DNA from: Candidatus Puniceispirillum sp.
GTDB taxonomy: Bacteria > Pseudomonadota > Alphaproteobacteria > Puniceispirillales > Puniceispirillaceae
Direction of reading: 5' to 3'
DNA: 62,782 nucleotides
Assembly: GCA_028383305.1 (NCBI GenBank)
Contig: JAOEVD010000014.1
Location: 1 to 62,782, forward strand
Part shown: piece by piece, positions 47,562 through 57,511 of the stretch
How positions within the stretch are numbered: the stretch's first letter is position 1
Layout: every line of letters starts with the position of its first letter
Notes under the pieces: model-generated
What the model was told of the DNA's origin: nothing
The model's input: the letters and a program-made list of their open reading frames with translations, nothing else
The model's database searches: none
Translations under genes and position numbers: made by a program

Positions 47562-47828
47562 CTAGGCCTCACCCATATCAAAATCACTGGCTTGATCAGG
47601 CGCACCAGCCGAAGATGGCACTTTGATTTTTTCGACTTTCATGCGAGCTTCTTCAAGACGCGCCTGACAATGCGACTTTAATTCAGTGCCCCGCTCAAAA
47701 GCTGAAATCGCATCATCAAGTGCCACTTCGCCACGCTCAAGCGATGCGACAATACCTTCAAGTTCCTTTAGCGCATCTTCGAAGCTTAGCTTTTCCAGCG
47801 ATGCGGATTTGGCGGCATTATCGGTCAT
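47562..47828 (-). CDS. xseB: Exodeoxyribonuclease VII small subunit
   Basis: XseB is the small subunit of exonuclease VII, which degrades single-stranded DNA; the large subunit XseA is not in the window. I choose ATG 47828 (88 aa) because GGGATG lies about 8 bases upstream; an ATG three codons earlier (47837) has no ribosome binding site. The family core is LSFEDALKELEGIVASLERG and ALDDAISAFERGTELKSHC, a helical hairpin. A short acidic tail (DQASDFDMGEA) ends the protein. It is first in xseB-ispA-dxs-tlyA. Confidence 0.94.
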   Translation of the reverse strand: MTDNAAKSASLEKLSFEDALKELEGIVASLERGEVALDDAISAFERGTELKSHCQARLEEARMKVEKIKVPSSAGAPDQASDFDMGEA

Positions 47829-47861
47829 TTTTTTCATCCCATTATGTGTAATGGGATTAGA

Positions 47862-48328
47862 TTATTCGCCAGCAAGCGTTGTGGCAATTGATTTCACTAT
47901 TTCGGCAATCGCTTGCGCACTGCTGGCTTTTCGATGGTGTAATATGTTCGCACCAATTCCAGCGTTTCACGCCGCGCCATTGGGTCTTTTATTTGCTCGC
48001 CATTCAACACGTCTGCATTATCGCCACGGCTGATCCAGCGCGGAGAGCTACGCATTGTGCCTTCCGACATATCATCGAAAAAATAGCTGATCGGCACATC
48101 AAGAATTTAACTGATATCACACAGCCGTGATGCGCTGATCCGGTTTGCGCCACGCTCATATTTCTGCACTTGCCGAAAGGTAACATTAAGCTCGACACCA
48201 AGCTGTTTTTGGCTCATGCCAAAAAGTGTACGGCGCAGGCGCACACGCTTGCCAACATGCATATCAATTGCATTATTATTGGTAATACGGAAGTTTCGTT
48301 CGACGATATCATCCTTCGAGATAGCCAT
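47862..48328 (-). pseudogene. XRE-family transcriptional regulator, broken by a nonsense codon and a frameshift
   Basis: An alphaproteobacterial Cro/CI-type regulator that is no longer intact. GAGGTGA precedes ATG 48328. The helix-turn-helix is complete: [20 protein letters not shown] and [18 protein letters not shown]. The frame then meets TAA at 48107-48109 and resumes in the same frame with ILDVPISYFFDDMSEG, exactly where homologues continue. A second lesion near 47917 shifts the frame by one base: the direct reading ends in RKRLPK at 47897. The other frame gives the family-like tail AQAIAEIVKSIATTLAGE, ending at TAA 47862-47864. The intact protein would have had about 155 residues. A 73-residue DNA-binding fragment could still be made. 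Confidence 0.8.
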
Positions 48329-48461
48329 AAAAGGTCACCTCTATTCCAAAAAGGCAAAAACCACCAACGCAAACCAGCCATTTTGGTTAGGCCTTATTGC
48401 CCTCGGCGGTATCATATGCCGCTTTAATGAAATTGTGGCAGTATCGACAACAGGAATTTAG

Positions 48462-49403
48462 CTAGATTTCTTCAAGCGCCGCCATAAGCGCATGCGCAAT
48501 GCCGCTTTCAAAGGTCGAATGACCCGCAGCATCAATAATTTCCAATTTAGCTTTGCGACCCCATTTCGCCGCCAGACGGCTTGCCGTAATCGGAGGGCAA
48601 ATAACATCATGCCGTCCTTGAACGATGGTTGCTGGCAAATGCGCAATCCGCCCGACATTATCGATGATGTGATTATCAGGCATAAAGCAGTCATTCATAA
48701 AATAATGTGCCTCGATCCGCGCCATCGTCAAAGCACCCACCCCGCCCATATGGCGGTTTCCGGCGCGCAAGGTTGAACAGGAGGTTTCATAAGAAGCCCA
48801 AAATTCAGCCGCTTTTTGATGAATGGTCGGATCAGGATCAATCAAACGTTTGAAATAATTTGTCAGCAAATCACCGCGTTCAGCCGCATCAAGATAACCG
48901 GTAAACCGATCATGTGCTTCGGGGAAAAACCGCCCCATATCATTTAAGAACCAATCAACTTCAGCGCGCGTACCAAGAAAGATACCACGCAGAATAAGCC
49001 CTGCGACATGTTCAGGATAGGCAATCGCATAAGCAAGCGCCAAGGTGCTTCCCCATGAGCCACCAAATAAAATAAATTTGTCGATATTCAGCGATTTACG
49101 AAGCCCCTCGATATCGCCAATCAGCGCATCGGTCTGATTATCGACAAGGCTGGCATGTGGACGGGATTGCCCACAGCCTCTTTGGTCAAACAGCACCACA
49201 TGAAACCGCTTTGGGTCAAATAGCCGCCGATGCGCCGGTGCAATTCCTGCGCCCGGCCCACCATGCAAAAACAGCAAAGGCTGGCCATCTAAATTGCCAC
49301 ATTGCTCATAATAGATTTCATGCTTGTCACGTTGCAAAAAGCCACTTCGAAACGGCATTGCCGGGGGAAATAATTCACGTTCCTGAATAAACGCATTTAC
49401 CAT
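48462..49403 (-). CDS. pip: Proline iminopeptidase
   Basis: An alpha/beta-hydrolase that removes N-terminal proline from peptides. I start at ATG 49403 (MVNAFIQERELFPPAMPF, 313 aa), where family similarity begins; an upstream in-frame start at 49475 would add 24 unrelated residues. The oxyanion-hole motif is FLHGGPGAGI (about 44-53) and the nucleophile elbow is FGGSWGSTLALAYA (about 110). FDQRGCGQSRPHAS is the typical prolyl aminopeptidase sequence. The catalytic Asp and His are in IVQGRHDVICPP and DAAGHSTFE. It lies alone on the minus strand downstream of the carD terminator. Confidence 0.93.
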   Translation of the reverse strand: MVNAFIQERELFPPAMPFRSGFLQRDKHEIYYEQCGNLDGQPLLFLHGGPGAGIAPAHRRLFDPKRFHVVLFDQRGCGQSRPHASLVDNQTDALIGDIEGLRKSLNIDKFILFGGSWGSTLALAYAIAYPEHVAGLILRGIFLGTRAEVDWFLNDMGRFFPEAHDRFTGYLDAAERGDLLTNYFKRLIDPDPTIHQKAAEFWASYETSCSTLRAGNRHMGGVGALTMARIEAHYFMNDCFMPDNHIIDNVGRIAHLPATIVQGRHDVICPPITASRLAAKWGRKAKLEIIDAAGHSTFESGIAHALMAALEEI

Positions 49404-49442
49404 GACAAGACCCCATTCAAAGCAATCACAACCCAACGCGGC

Positions 49443-49466
49443 AAAACGGGCAGCCAAGCTGCCCGT
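49443..49466 (-). terminator. Intrinsic terminator of carD
   Basis: On the minus strand ACGGGCAGC and GCTGCCCGT form a perfect 9-bp stem with a 3-base loop, followed by TTTT. It lies about 65 bases after the carD stop codon and before the pip start. Confidence 0.8.
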
Positions 49467-49529
49467 ATGCAACATTGACCGACCGGCACAACCCGATTGG
49501 CAGAGATGACATCATGCCGGATAGAGATA

Positions 49530-50033
49530 CTAGGCAGCGTCCATAAGATCTTCAAGACGAAGCGCCGCCGCATCCTGATCAATTTTTTCAATCGCCGCAA
49601 ATTCACGGGCCAAACGCTCGAGCGCGGCCTGATACATCTGCCGCTCGGAATAGGATTGCTCAGATTGGTTGGTGCGGCGGTGAAGATCGCGCACAACCTC
49701 GGCAATTGATACCGGATCGCCTGATTTGATTTTTGTCTCATATTCTTGCGCACGGCGCGACCACATGGTGCGGCGCACTTTGGCTTTGCCCTGCAATGTG
49801 GTGATGGCCTGTTCCATTTGTTTTTTCGAACTCAAAGTTCGCAAACCAAGGCCACGCGCTTTTTCCATTGGCACCCGCAATGTCATGCGATCATGTTCGA
49901 AGCGCACAACCAGCATTTCGAGCTTCATACCGGCGACTTCACGTTCTTCAGTACCCAAAATTCGGCCAACACCATGTGTTGGATAAACAACAAAATCGCC
50001 CTCTTCGAACGAACTCTCACTTTTTCGTGCCAT
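49530..50033 (-). CDS. carD: CarD/CdnL-family RNA polymerase-binding transcription regulator
   Basis: CarD/CdnL binds the RNA polymerase beta subunit and stabilises open complexes at many promoters, notably rRNA. I start at ATG 50033 (MARKSESSFEEGDFVVYP, 167 aa) because GAGGGAAAAT precedes it; an upstream start at 50078 is weaker. The N-terminal RNAP-interaction Tudor-like domain spans about 10-70 (FVVYPTHGVGRILG, LVVRFEHDRMTLRVPM). A C-terminal helical DNA-binding domain follows (about 75-165, SRRAQEYETKIKSGD, ALERLAREFAAIE). It follows fdxA on the same strand with about 246 bases between, so it probably has its own promoter. Confidence 0.96.
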   Translation of the reverse strand: MARKSESSFEEGDFVVYPTHGVGRILGTEEREVAGMKLEMLVVRFEHDRMTLRVPMEKARGLGLRTLSSKKQMEQAITTLQGKAKVRRTMWSRRAQEYETKIKSGDPVSIAEVVRDLHRRTNQSEQSYSERQMYQAALERLAREFAAIEKIDQDAAALRLEDLMDAA

Positions 50034-50279
50034 ATTTTCCCTCAGCGCCGCAGCCAACAAAATTTGTTTACTTGCCACCAGCCTTTAAAAAACAATTCGT
50101 GACAAAGATGATGCGTTGGCTAAAGCCTGTATTCACAAACAACAGTGTTATAACGCAGGCCGACTTGACGCTACGAAACAAGCTTCATCTCTGATTTCTG
50201 ATGTCACCTTAGCTTATTTTTGCGGCAAAATCAATCAGCTGGCCATAGTCACGCTCAGGCCGCGGCTTGCCACCAAAAT

Positions 50280-50618
50280 TTAGGCGCCCTTGCCTGGTGC
50301 CTTGCTGAAATATTTGTCGAATTTGCCAGTCTGATCCTGCATTTTTTCAGCTTCGGGCATGGCATCGATCTTTTGTCCAATATTTGGCCAGATTTCTGAC
50401 ATTTCACGATTCAGCTCAAGCCATTTTTCAGCTTCAGGTTCTGAATCAGGCAGGATTGCTTCAGGCGGGCATTCTGGCTCGCACACGCCGCAGTCAATGC
50501 ACTCATCGGGATGGATAACCAGCATATTCTCGCCCTCATAAAAACAATCGACAGGGCATACCTCAACACAATCAGTATATTTGCAGTTGATACAGTTATC
50601 ATTGACGATATAGGTCAT
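50280..50618 (-). CDS. fdxA: 7Fe ferredoxin FdxA
   Basis: A soluble electron carrier with one [3Fe-4S] and one [4Fe-4S] cluster. The 112 residues begin [17 protein letters not shown]. The first Cys set is C9, C17 and so on, with the [17 protein letters not shown] arrangement, and the second is [16 protein letters not shown]. The C-terminal helical extension ([20 protein letters not shown]) is typical of Azotobacter FdI-type proteins. GAGGAGC lies about 11 bases before the start. It is conserved beside carD in alphaproteobacteria. Its redox partner is unknown; the RACo-like protein in this window has its own [2Fe-2S] domain but needs an electron donor. Confidence 0.97.
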   Translation of the reverse strand: MTYIVNDNCINCKYTDCVEVCPVDCFYEGENMLVIHPDECIDCGVCEPECPPEAILPDSEPEAEKWLELNREMSEIWPNIGQKIDAMPEAEKMQDQTGKFDKYFSKAPGKGA

Positions 50619-50707
50619 TCGCGGCCTAGCTCCTCTAAATAATTTTGTGAAAAGCCAGAATGAAACCCAGTCAAACCCGCTTTTTTATCTGTCTATCGCA
50701 GATGCGG

Positions 50708-51172
50708 CTAATCAGCAAGACCAAGACGGCTTTGTGCGCGTTTTGCCGCCATTCCCGATTGCACATCGTCAATATATAACAATCCGGCAAGCCGCCGCAT
50801 CAATTGTGACTCATGCGAATCCAACTGCTTGTCGGCAAGCACCACCATCCAGATCATTTCCAGAATGATAATCCGGTCATCCATTTCGGTTTCGGTACGG
50901 ATCTGGCGAACAAGGCTGTGAATTTCAATGCGCGAATCATGCGCTGCAATCGCCTCATCAAGAAGGCTCTTTGCCTTATCATCCGCAAGCTCAAGCTGCT
51001 CGATCAATAAATGCAGAATGCCGCCGCGTTCGGCATCGTCAAGATCGCCATCGGCCATACCTGCCTCGACAAGAAGCGCCGTAATCGTGGTTACAAAGGC
51101 CTCATCCTCACATGGCACGGCAGTGCCGCCATCTGAAAACCCTTTAACCCATTCAGAAAATTGATTTAACAT
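50708..51172 (-). CDS. TerB-like (DUF/tellurite-resistance TerB domain) protein
   Basis: A 154-residue helical protein with the TerB-like fold. The N-terminal region has FVTTITALLVEAGMADGDLDDAERGGILHLL and the second repeat has IILEMIWMVVLADKQLDSHESQLMRRLAGLL. Each repeat has the acidic Asp-x-Asp-Glu pattern that binds metal in TerB. Function is not defined; homologues occur widely without ter genes, so tellurite resistance should not be assumed. The ATG follows the S4-protein stop codon without a gap (TAAATG), so the pair is translationally coupled. Confidence 0.82.
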   Translation of the reverse strand: MLNQFSEWVKGFSDGGTAVPCEDEAFVTTITALLVEAGMADGDLDDAERGGILHLLIEQLELADDKAKSLLDEAIAAHDSRIEIHSLVRQIRTETEMDDRIIILEMIWMVVLADKQLDSHESQLMRRLAGLLYIDDVQSGMAAKRAQSRLGLAD

Positions 51173-51589
51173 TTAAACCTCGTCACTTTCTAATCCTGTT
51201 TTCAGCCGATCAGTTTCCCGACGCTGACGTTTTGTTGGTCGTCCACTGCCTTTGCCACGCGCCTCAAATTCAGGCGATTTGGTTTTTGCAGCCTTGCCGG
51301 GCGTTGCCTCAACCGGCGCCAGATCTTCAAACAGCAATGCCGCTTCGGGCGCTGGCCCGCGGCGGGTGCCAATCGCCACAACTTTAATCACCCGCACCCG
51401 GTCGCCCTGAACAAAGGTCAAGACCTGCCCGCACAAAGCTTGGCGGTGCGGTTTTGTCATCACCTGACCATCCAGCCGGAAACGTCCTGCCGAAATGACC
51501 TTGCTGGCGGCGCTTCGGGTTTTGAAAAAACGCGCATACCACAGCCATTTATCCAGCCTTATGACTGTTTCTGGCGCGCCAGCATTCAT
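51173..51589 (-). CDS. S4-domain RNA-binding protein, HslR/Hsp15-like
   Basis: A 138-residue S4-domain protein related to heat-shock protein Hsp15, which binds stalled 50S subunits carrying nascent chains. The S4 domain lies at the start: VIRLDKWLWYARFFKTRSAA, KVISAGRFRLDGQ and GDRVRVIKVVAIG. A basic tail (about 95-138, including GKGSGRPTKRQRRETDR) replaces the family's usual basic C-terminus. It sits 4 bases after the helicase stop codon and abuts the TerB gene. The grouping helicase-S4-fdxA-carD is conserved in alphaproteobacteria. Confidence 0.92.
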   Translation of the reverse strand: MNAGAPETVIRLDKWLWYARFFKTRSAASKVISAGRFRLDGQVMTKPHRQALCGQVLTFVQGDRVRVIKVVAIGTRRGPAPEAALLFEDLAPVEATPGKAAKTKSPEFEARGKGSGRPTKRQRRETDRLKTGLESDEV

Positions 51590-51593
51590 TGGC

Positions 51594-54392
51594 CTAGGCT
51601 TTTGTTTTCAAAGCCGCCAAAACAGCAAAAGGTGAATTGGGATCAGGCTGTTTTTCGGCTTGGCGGCGCTGGCCGGATTGCGGCTTTCCGCCTGTCGGTT
51701 TTGGCTTGCGGTTTTGCGCTTTGCGATCATCTTTTGACTTGTCCCCGCGGCGCTGGTTTGGTGCTGGCGCTTTATCGCTGCGCGGTGGACGTGCCTTACG
51801 CTTGCGCTCAAAAATCTGCAATGGCGGCTTTTCTGGATCTTCAACCGCTTCTTCACCAACGATCACACAGCCAAGATCAAGCAGCATCTGCGCCATTTGT
51901 TCGCGCGTTGCCCCTGCCAAAGACAGCATATCTTCAGCGATTTTAAAGTGGCCTTGGCGTGCTGCAACACGAACCAGCATCGCAACACGTTCAACCATAT
52001 CAACCCGCATCACGCGCTGACCAAGCCGCCGGTACCCAACCGCCAACCAATAGGCATCAGGAACATCGGCAATCGCATCAATGGCAACACGCCCTGCCGG
52101 TGGCGGCGCACCTTCATAAAAGGCACCATTGGCGAGGCTGAAAAGCAAGCTTCGCAATTCAATCTGTGCCGGCTTTAACAATTCGGGCATATAAACGGTT
52201 TCAACGCCAAACCGAAGCCCCAAACGCGCCAAACGCGGCTTGTCGCTTTCCTGCATGGCACGGATCAAATGGCCAATCTCGGCAGTCGGAACCGATCCAA
52301 GACGTTCATATAGAAAAAAGGCAATGCCCTTGGCAGCACCGCTAAGGCTGATTGGCGCTGTATCTTGTGGCGCATCAGCAACAGGCGGCACATCAGCAGC
52401 AGGCGCATAAGCAACAGGCGCATCGGCAACGGGCGCATCGGTTGACACTGCCGCTGATTTTGGTTCTGTTTTGGGTTTATGATCACCAATAGGCGCGGCA
52501 TCAGGTGTTTCCAGAACAATCAACCGGCCTAAAATCGTGTCGACATGTGCTGCGGTGAAACTCACCAAACGCTGCGCCATTCGCTGGGTCTGATCGATTG
52601 ACAACAGATCACTGGACACAAGTTCGGGGCGCGGCACATAAATACCGTCACCTTTGACAAGCCGCGCAACCTCGGCTTCACGCCATTTCACAACGCCATC
52701 AGCGCCAAGCCGGAATGCCGGATCAGCCGATACCACAAAGGCACGAACCCGACGTTCAATCTCGTCGGGGAGGCCGCGCCGTGCAGCCGCTAAAATAGGA
52801 GCTTTATCTTCGCCATCGGCAAGTGTCGGATGAAAGGTAAAACCGTCAAGCCGTCCAACCTCCTCACCTTCAACAAGAACCGTGCCATCATCTTTTACAG
52901 AGGCAATCAAATTTTTCGTTTCCTTCAATCTTCTACTCAAATGCGCGGCACGTTTATCCACAAATCGTTCAGACAGCCTGCCATGCAGACAATCTGACAG
53001 CCGATCTTCAATTGACCGGGCACGATCCTGCCACTCGATAGGGCTGTCTGTCCAGTCAGAACGGTGCGTGATGTATGTCCAAGTCCGAATATAGGCAAGT
53101 CGCGTCATTAATGTATCAATATCGCCATCAATCCGGTCAAGCTGCACCATCGCTTTCGCAACCATATCATTGCCAAGCACGCCTTTGGCCACAAGCGTCA
53201 GAAAAATATTGGCAAGCATGTCATAATGGTTTTCATGAAGGCTTTGCCGGAAATCAGGAATCGACGCAACCGCCCACAACAGGCGTACATCACGCGCACC
53301 CGACACTGCACTCCGAATGTCATCGCGGCTGGCAAGCGCGGTTAGCGCCTGATGGTCAAGCGCATCACCTTTGCGAAACAGAAATGGCAATGGTGGCGGC
53401 GCCTCAAGTGAGCCAAGCAACTGATCAATGGATGAAAAGGCAAGATCACGGCTTCGCCAGTAAAAAGCCCGAAGCGGGGCAAAACGATGCTGTTCAATCG
53501 CATCAATCATCTCAGGTTCGAGCGCGTGACATCCATCCGTAACGCCAAAACTGCCATCATTCATATGACGACCTGCCCTACCGGCGATTTGCGCCATTTC
53601 CGATGGCAATAGCTTGCGCATTTGCCGTCCGTCAAATTTCATATCAGCCGACAAGGCCACATGCCCAAGATCGAGATTTAGGCCCATACCAATTGCATCG
53701 GTGGCAATCAGAAAATCAACATCACCATTTTGATATAACTCGACCTGAGCATTACGTGTGCGCGGGCTTAGCCGCCCCATCACCACCGCCGCCCCGCCGC
53801 GCTGACGTTTCACAAATTCGGCAATCTGGTAAACATCGGCCGCGCTAAAGGCCACAATCGCACTTCGGCGCGGAAGACGGGTTAGTTTTTTCGGGCCAGC
53901 ATAGACAAGCCTTGACATGCGATCACGAAATTCAAATTTCGCGTCAGGCAATAATGCCTTCAGCAAGGGCGCAGCCGTTTCCGCCCCCATGAACATGGTT
54001 TCAAATGCCCCTCTTGCATGCAAAATCCTGTCGGTGAAAACATGACCACGTTCACGGTCACCGGCAAGCTGCACCTCGTCAACGGCGACAAAATCAAACC
54101 GGCGATTGGCAAATTCGGCATCGGCATTGGCCTCAAGCGGCATCGATTCAACCGTACAGCAAAGATAGCGCGCACCGGCTGGCAAGATACGTTCTTCACC
54201 TGTCAGCAGCCCAACCTTGCCAACGCCAAGCTTGCGAACAAGCCGGTCATAATTTTCCCGAGCCAAAAGCCGCAGCGGAAAGCCAATCATGCCACTGGCA
54301 TAGCCGGTCATGCGTTCAAGCGCCAAATGGGTTTTACCGGTGTTGGTAGGCCCAAGAACCAGTGTCAGGTTTTGCGAAGAATGAATCGACAT
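51594..54392 (-). CDS. SUV3-like/MgpS-type superfamily 2 helicase
   Basis: A 932-residue helicase related to mitochondrial SUV3. Motif I is LGPTNTGKTHLALERM (about 13-28), the DEVQ box is DFVAVDEVQLAGDRERGHVF (about 97), and motifs V/VI are DAIGMGLNLDL and QIAGRAGRHM (about 270). A long alpha-helical middle region follows. A Pro/Ala/Val/Asp repeat linker lies near residues 640-680, and a C-terminal domain comes after it. The last about 70 residues are a basic low-complexity tail (RKRKARPPRSDKAP, RRGDKSKDDRKAQNRK). RNA is the likely substrate by homology with SUV3. It heads the run helicase-S4-TerB on the minus strand. Confidence 0.92.
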   Translation of the reverse strand: MSIHSSQNLTLVLGPTNTGKTHLALERMTGYASGMIGFPLRLLARENYDRLVRKLGVGKVGLLTGEERILPAGARYLCCTVESMPLEANADAEFANRRFDFVAVDEVQLAGDRERGHVFTDRILHARGAFETMFMGAETAAPLLKALLPDAKFEFRDRMSRLVYAGPKKLTRLPRRSAIVAFSAADVYQIAEFVKRQRGGAAVVMGRLSPRTRNAQVELYQNGDVDFLIATDAIGMGLNLDLGHVALSADMKFDGRQMRKLLPSEMAQIAGRAGRHMNDGSFGVTDGCHALEPEMIDAIEQHRFAPLRAFYWRSRDLAFSSIDQLLGSLEAPPPLPFLFRKGDALDHQALTALASRDDIRSAVSGARDVRLLWAVASIPDFRQSLHENHYDMLANIFLTLVAKGVLGNDMVAKAMVQLDRIDGDIDTLMTRLAYIRTWTYITHRSDWTDSPIEWQDRARSIEDRLSDCLHGRLSERFVDKRAAHLSRRLKETKNLIASVKDDGTVLVEGEEVGRLDGFTFHPTLADGEDKAPILAAARRGLPDEIERRVRAFVVSADPAFRLGADGVVKWREAEVARLVKGDGIYVPRPELVSSDLLSIDQTQRMAQRLVSFTAAHVDTILGRLIVLETPDAAPIGDHKPKTEPKSAAVSTDAPVADAPVAYAPAADVPPVADAPQDTAPISLSGAAKGIAFFLYERLGSVPTAEIGHLIRAMQESDKPRLARLGLRFGVETVYMPELLKPAQIELRSLLFSLANGAFYEGAPPPAGRVAIDAIADVPDAYWLAVGYRRLGQRVMRVDMVERVAMLVRVAARQGHFKIAEDMLSLAGATREQMAQMLLDLGCVIVGEEAVEDPEKPPLQIFERKRKARPPRSDKAPAPNQRRGDKSKDDRKAQNRKPKPTGGKPQSGQRRQAEKQPDPNSPFAVLAALKTKA

Positions 54393-54555
54393 ATGAAACT
54401 GGTTTTTCTGTATCGCCGGAGAAAATTAGTGCCTGTCAGTATAGGCAGCCCCAGCCGCGGAAATCCAGCCAAATAGCCCGCCTTTTTTGTGATAAGCCGA
54501 ACCCATTATGAAAAACCGCCGCCAGAGATGATCATGGCGAGGGTTTTAAGACATA

Positions 54556-54587
54556 ACAGGCAAGGATGTATTAACCCTTACCTGTTT
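54556..54587 (-). terminator. Hairpin downstream of acnA
   Basis: On the minus strand AACAGGTAAGG and CCTTGCCTGTT pair over 11 bases (one G-U) around a 10-base loop, 28 bases after the acnA stop. No T-run follows. It could be a Rho-assisted or 3'-protecting structure. Confidence 0.5.
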
Positions 54588-54614
54588 GATTTGATGCTAA
54601 TCGAAACCAGCTAG

Positions 54615-57287
54615 CTATGCTGCAAGCTGGCGAAGCACATATTGAAGAATGCCACCATTTTTGAAATAGGTTGCCTCACCATCCGTGTCGATCCGCGCCA
54701 ACAGGTCAATTGTTTCGCTTCGCCCATCGGCAAAGGTAAAGACCGCTTTGACCGCCATGCCGGGTGTTACCCCATTGGCAAGACCGGTCAGGCTGATTTC
54801 TTCATCGCCAGTCAAGCCCAAGGTTTCACGGCTAACACCGGCTGGGAATTGCAATGGCAAAACCCCCATACCAATCAGGTTAGACCGGTGGATCCGCTCA
54901 AAGCTTTCAACAATAACCGCCTTGATACCAAGCAAACAGGTGCCTTTTGCGGCCCAGTCACGGCTTGAACCAGTGCCATATTCCTTGCCACCAACAATGA
55001 TCAGCGGAGTGCCTTCATCAGCATAGCGTGACGCCACATCATAAAGCGGTGCAACCTCGCCCGATGGCACATGACGGGCAAATCCACCCGTCGTTCCAGC
55101 AGCCGCCATGTTTTTCAACCGAATATTGGCAAAGGTACCGCGCATCATCACTTGATGATTGCCACGGCGTGCGCCAAATGAGTTGAAATCAACCGGACGA
55201 ACCTGATGGTCGGTCAAGAAATCGGCAGCCGGTGTATCGCGGGCAATGCCACCAGCTGGCGAAATATGATCTGTTGTGATCGAATCACCAAGAAGCGCCA
55301 GAATACGCGCGCCGGTAATGTCCCTTGCTGTTTCCGGAATTTCGCGGGTCATCCCTTCGAAATAAGGTGGGTTCTGAACATAGGTTGAGCCGTCATTCCA
55401 ATCATAGGTAAGACCGCCAGATGTGTTGATTGCCTGCCATTCCTTGGTGCCTTCAAACACATTGGCATAGCGTGACCGGAACATTTCGGCTGAAATAACC
55501 TGATCAACAACTTTGCGGATATCCTCATTGCTTGGCCACAGATCTTTTAGATAGACGTCATTGCCGCCCTGATCCGTACCAAGGGGCTCGTCACTCAATA
55601 CTTTGGTAACCGATCCGGCAAGCGCATAGGCCACAACCAATGGCGGTGATGCCAGATAATTGGCCGCCGCATGTGGGCTGACCCGGCCTTCAAAATTTCG
55701 GTTGCCTGACAGAACCGCGCTGACAACAAGCTCATTTTGGTCAATGGCATTGACAATCGCTTCGTCAAGCGGGCCCGAGTTACCGATACAAGTTGTGCAT
55801 CCATAACCAACTGTATTAAAGCCAAGCGCGTCAAGATGTTCGGTCAAACCAGCCGCATCAAGATAGGCTGATACAACCTGACTTCCCGGTGCAAGCGATG
55901 TTTTCACCCACGACTTGACGGTAAGTCCCTTTTCATGTGCTGCCTTGGCAACAAGCCCAGCCGCCACCAAAACCGATGGGTTTGAGGTATTGGTGCATGA
56001 TGTAATCGCGGCAATCATCACATCACCATCAGCGATTTCATAATTGGCATCGGCAACCGCAACTGATTTTGGCGCTGACCGGCCGGTGCTGTCGGCCAAT
56101 GTGCTGGCGAATGAAGCGGCAACATCTGGCAGGGCGACACGGTCTTGGGGGCGCTTTGGCCCGGCAAGTGATGGCACAACAGTGCCAAGATCAAGTGACA
56201 ATGTATCGGTAAATTGCGGATCAGCTGCATTTGATTCGCGCCACATGCCTTGGGCTTTTGCATAGGCTTCAACAAGCGCAACACGATCATCATCACGGCC
56301 GGTCAGACGAAGGTAATTGATCGCTTCTTCGTCAATCGGGAAAAAGCCACAGGTCGCGCCATATTCAGGTGCCATATTGGCGATTGTGGCGCGGTCAGCC
56401 AAAGATAGCTGGTCAAGTCCCGGGCCAAAAAATTCAACAAATTTGCCAACAACACCGCGTTTGCGAAGCGATTCGACAATCATCAGCACCAAATCAGTAG
56501 CCGTTGCCCCTTCGGGCAATTTGCCGTCAAGGCGGAAGCCAATGACATCTGGTACTAGCATCGAGATTGGCTGACCAAGCATCGCTGCTTCGGCTTCAAT
56601 ACCGCCAACACCCCAGCCAAGAACGGCAAGACCATTGACCATTGTTGTGTGACTGTCAGTGCCGACAACTGAGTCAGGATAAGCAAAGGTTTTGCCATCT
56701 TCGTCGCGCGTCCAAACGGTTTGCGACAAAAATTCAAGATTGACCTGATGGCAAATGCCAGTTCCTGGTGGCACGACGCGGAAATTATCAAACGCGCCTG
56801 CACCCCAGCGCAAAAATTCATAACGTTCCTTATTGCGCGAAAATTCTAACGCAACATTTTTCGCCGCAGCGTCTTTGCCGCCAGCATGATCAACCATGAC
56901 CGAATGGTCAATCACCAGGTCAACCGGTGACAATGGATTGATTTTTTCAGGGTTACCGCCAATCGTCTGCATGGCATCACGCATCGCCGCCAAATCAACA
57001 ACAGCAGGAACACCGGTAAAATCTTGCAAAAGAATACGCGACGGACGAAACGCAATCTCGCCCTTCTGGCCGTTATCTGCCCAATTTGCCAATGCTTCAA
57101 TATCGGCCTTGGTAACTGAACCACCATCTTCATTGCGAAGCAGGTTTTCCAGCAGAACTTTCAACGAATAAGGCAGCTTTTCCAGCGCCGGATAGGTCTT
57201 TGCCAACGCGGCAAGCGAATAATAGTGATATGTTTTTCCGGCTGCATCTAGGCTGGCACGGCATGCATCGCGCAATGTCTCTGACAT
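54615..57287 (-). CDS. acnA: Aconitate hydratase A
   Basis: Aconitase interconverts citrate and isocitrate in the TCA cycle and has a [4Fe-4S] cluster. I start at ATG 57287 ([13 protein letters not shown], 890 aa), preceded by AAAGGAGAACGCC; upstream in-frame ATGs lack a site. The cluster cysteines are in [14 protein letters not shown] (about 435) and [14 protein letters not shown] (about 501). Substrate motifs are [12 protein letters not shown] (about 212), the [14 protein letters not shown] swivel-domain sequence and [18 protein letters not shown]. Length is that of AcnA/IRP1-type enzymes, not AcnB. It is divergent from ccmA. Confidence 0.97.
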   Translation of the reverse strand: MSETLRDACRASLDAAGKTYHYYSLAALAKTYPALEKLPYSLKVLLENLLRNEDGGSVTKADIEALANWADNGQKGEIAFRPSRILLQDFTGVPAVVDLAAMRDAMQTIGGNPEKINPLSPVDLVIDHSVMVDHAGGKDAAAKNVALEFSRNKERYEFLRWGAGAFDNFRVVPPGTGICHQVNLEFLSQTVWTRDEDGKTFAYPDSVVGTDSHTTMVNGLAVLGWGVGGIEAEAAMLGQPISMLVPDVIGFRLDGKLPEGATATDLVLMIVESLRKRGVVGKFVEFFGPGLDQLSLADRATIANMAPEYGATCGFFPIDEEAINYLRLTGRDDDRVALVEAYAKAQGMWRESNAADPQFTDTLSLDLGTVVPSLAGPKRPQDRVALPDVAASFASTLADSTGRSAPKSVAVADANYEIADGDVMIAAITSCTNTSNPSVLVAAGLVAKAAHEKGLTVKSWVKTSLAPGSQVVSAYLDAAGLTEHLDALGFNTVGYGCTTCIGNSGPLDEAIVNAIDQNELVVSAVLSGNRNFEGRVSPHAAANYLASPPLVVAYALAGSVTKVLSDEPLGTDQGGNDVYLKDLWPSNEDIRKVVDQVISAEMFRSRYANVFEGTKEWQAINTSGGLTYDWNDGSTYVQNPPYFEGMTREIPETARDITGARILALLGDSITTDHISPAGGIARDTPAADFLTDHQVRPVDFNSFGARRGNHQVMMRGTFANIRLKNMAAAGTTGGFARHVPSGEVAPLYDVASRYADEGTPLIIVGGKEYGTGSSRDWAAKGTCLLGIKAVIVESFERIHRSNLIGMGVLPLQFPAGVSRETLGLTGDEEISLTGLANGVTPGMAVKAVFTFADGRSETIDLLARIDTDGEATYFKNGGILQYVLRQLAA

Positions 57288-57511
57288 GGCGTTCTCCTTT
57301 TCAAGGTCGAACCCTACAATAAAATGAAACGGCCAACTTGAGGGGTGCCTCAAAGTGGTCATCACTTCTTATAGCCAAAATAACGCGACGTTTCCAGAGG
57401 GTATTTGCGCCTTTTGAAGCGGCGGTTCACGGGGCTATTCACGGGGCGAAAACAACATTGCGACACCAAAGCCCCTAGACCCAAAGGGGCAAGCACGGCT
57501 AGATAGTGACT

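Noticed and set aside
50708-51172. Tellurite resistance determinant
   Set aside because: Only a lone TerB-like fold is present, without other ter genes; the context is carD-fdxA-helicase housekeeping.
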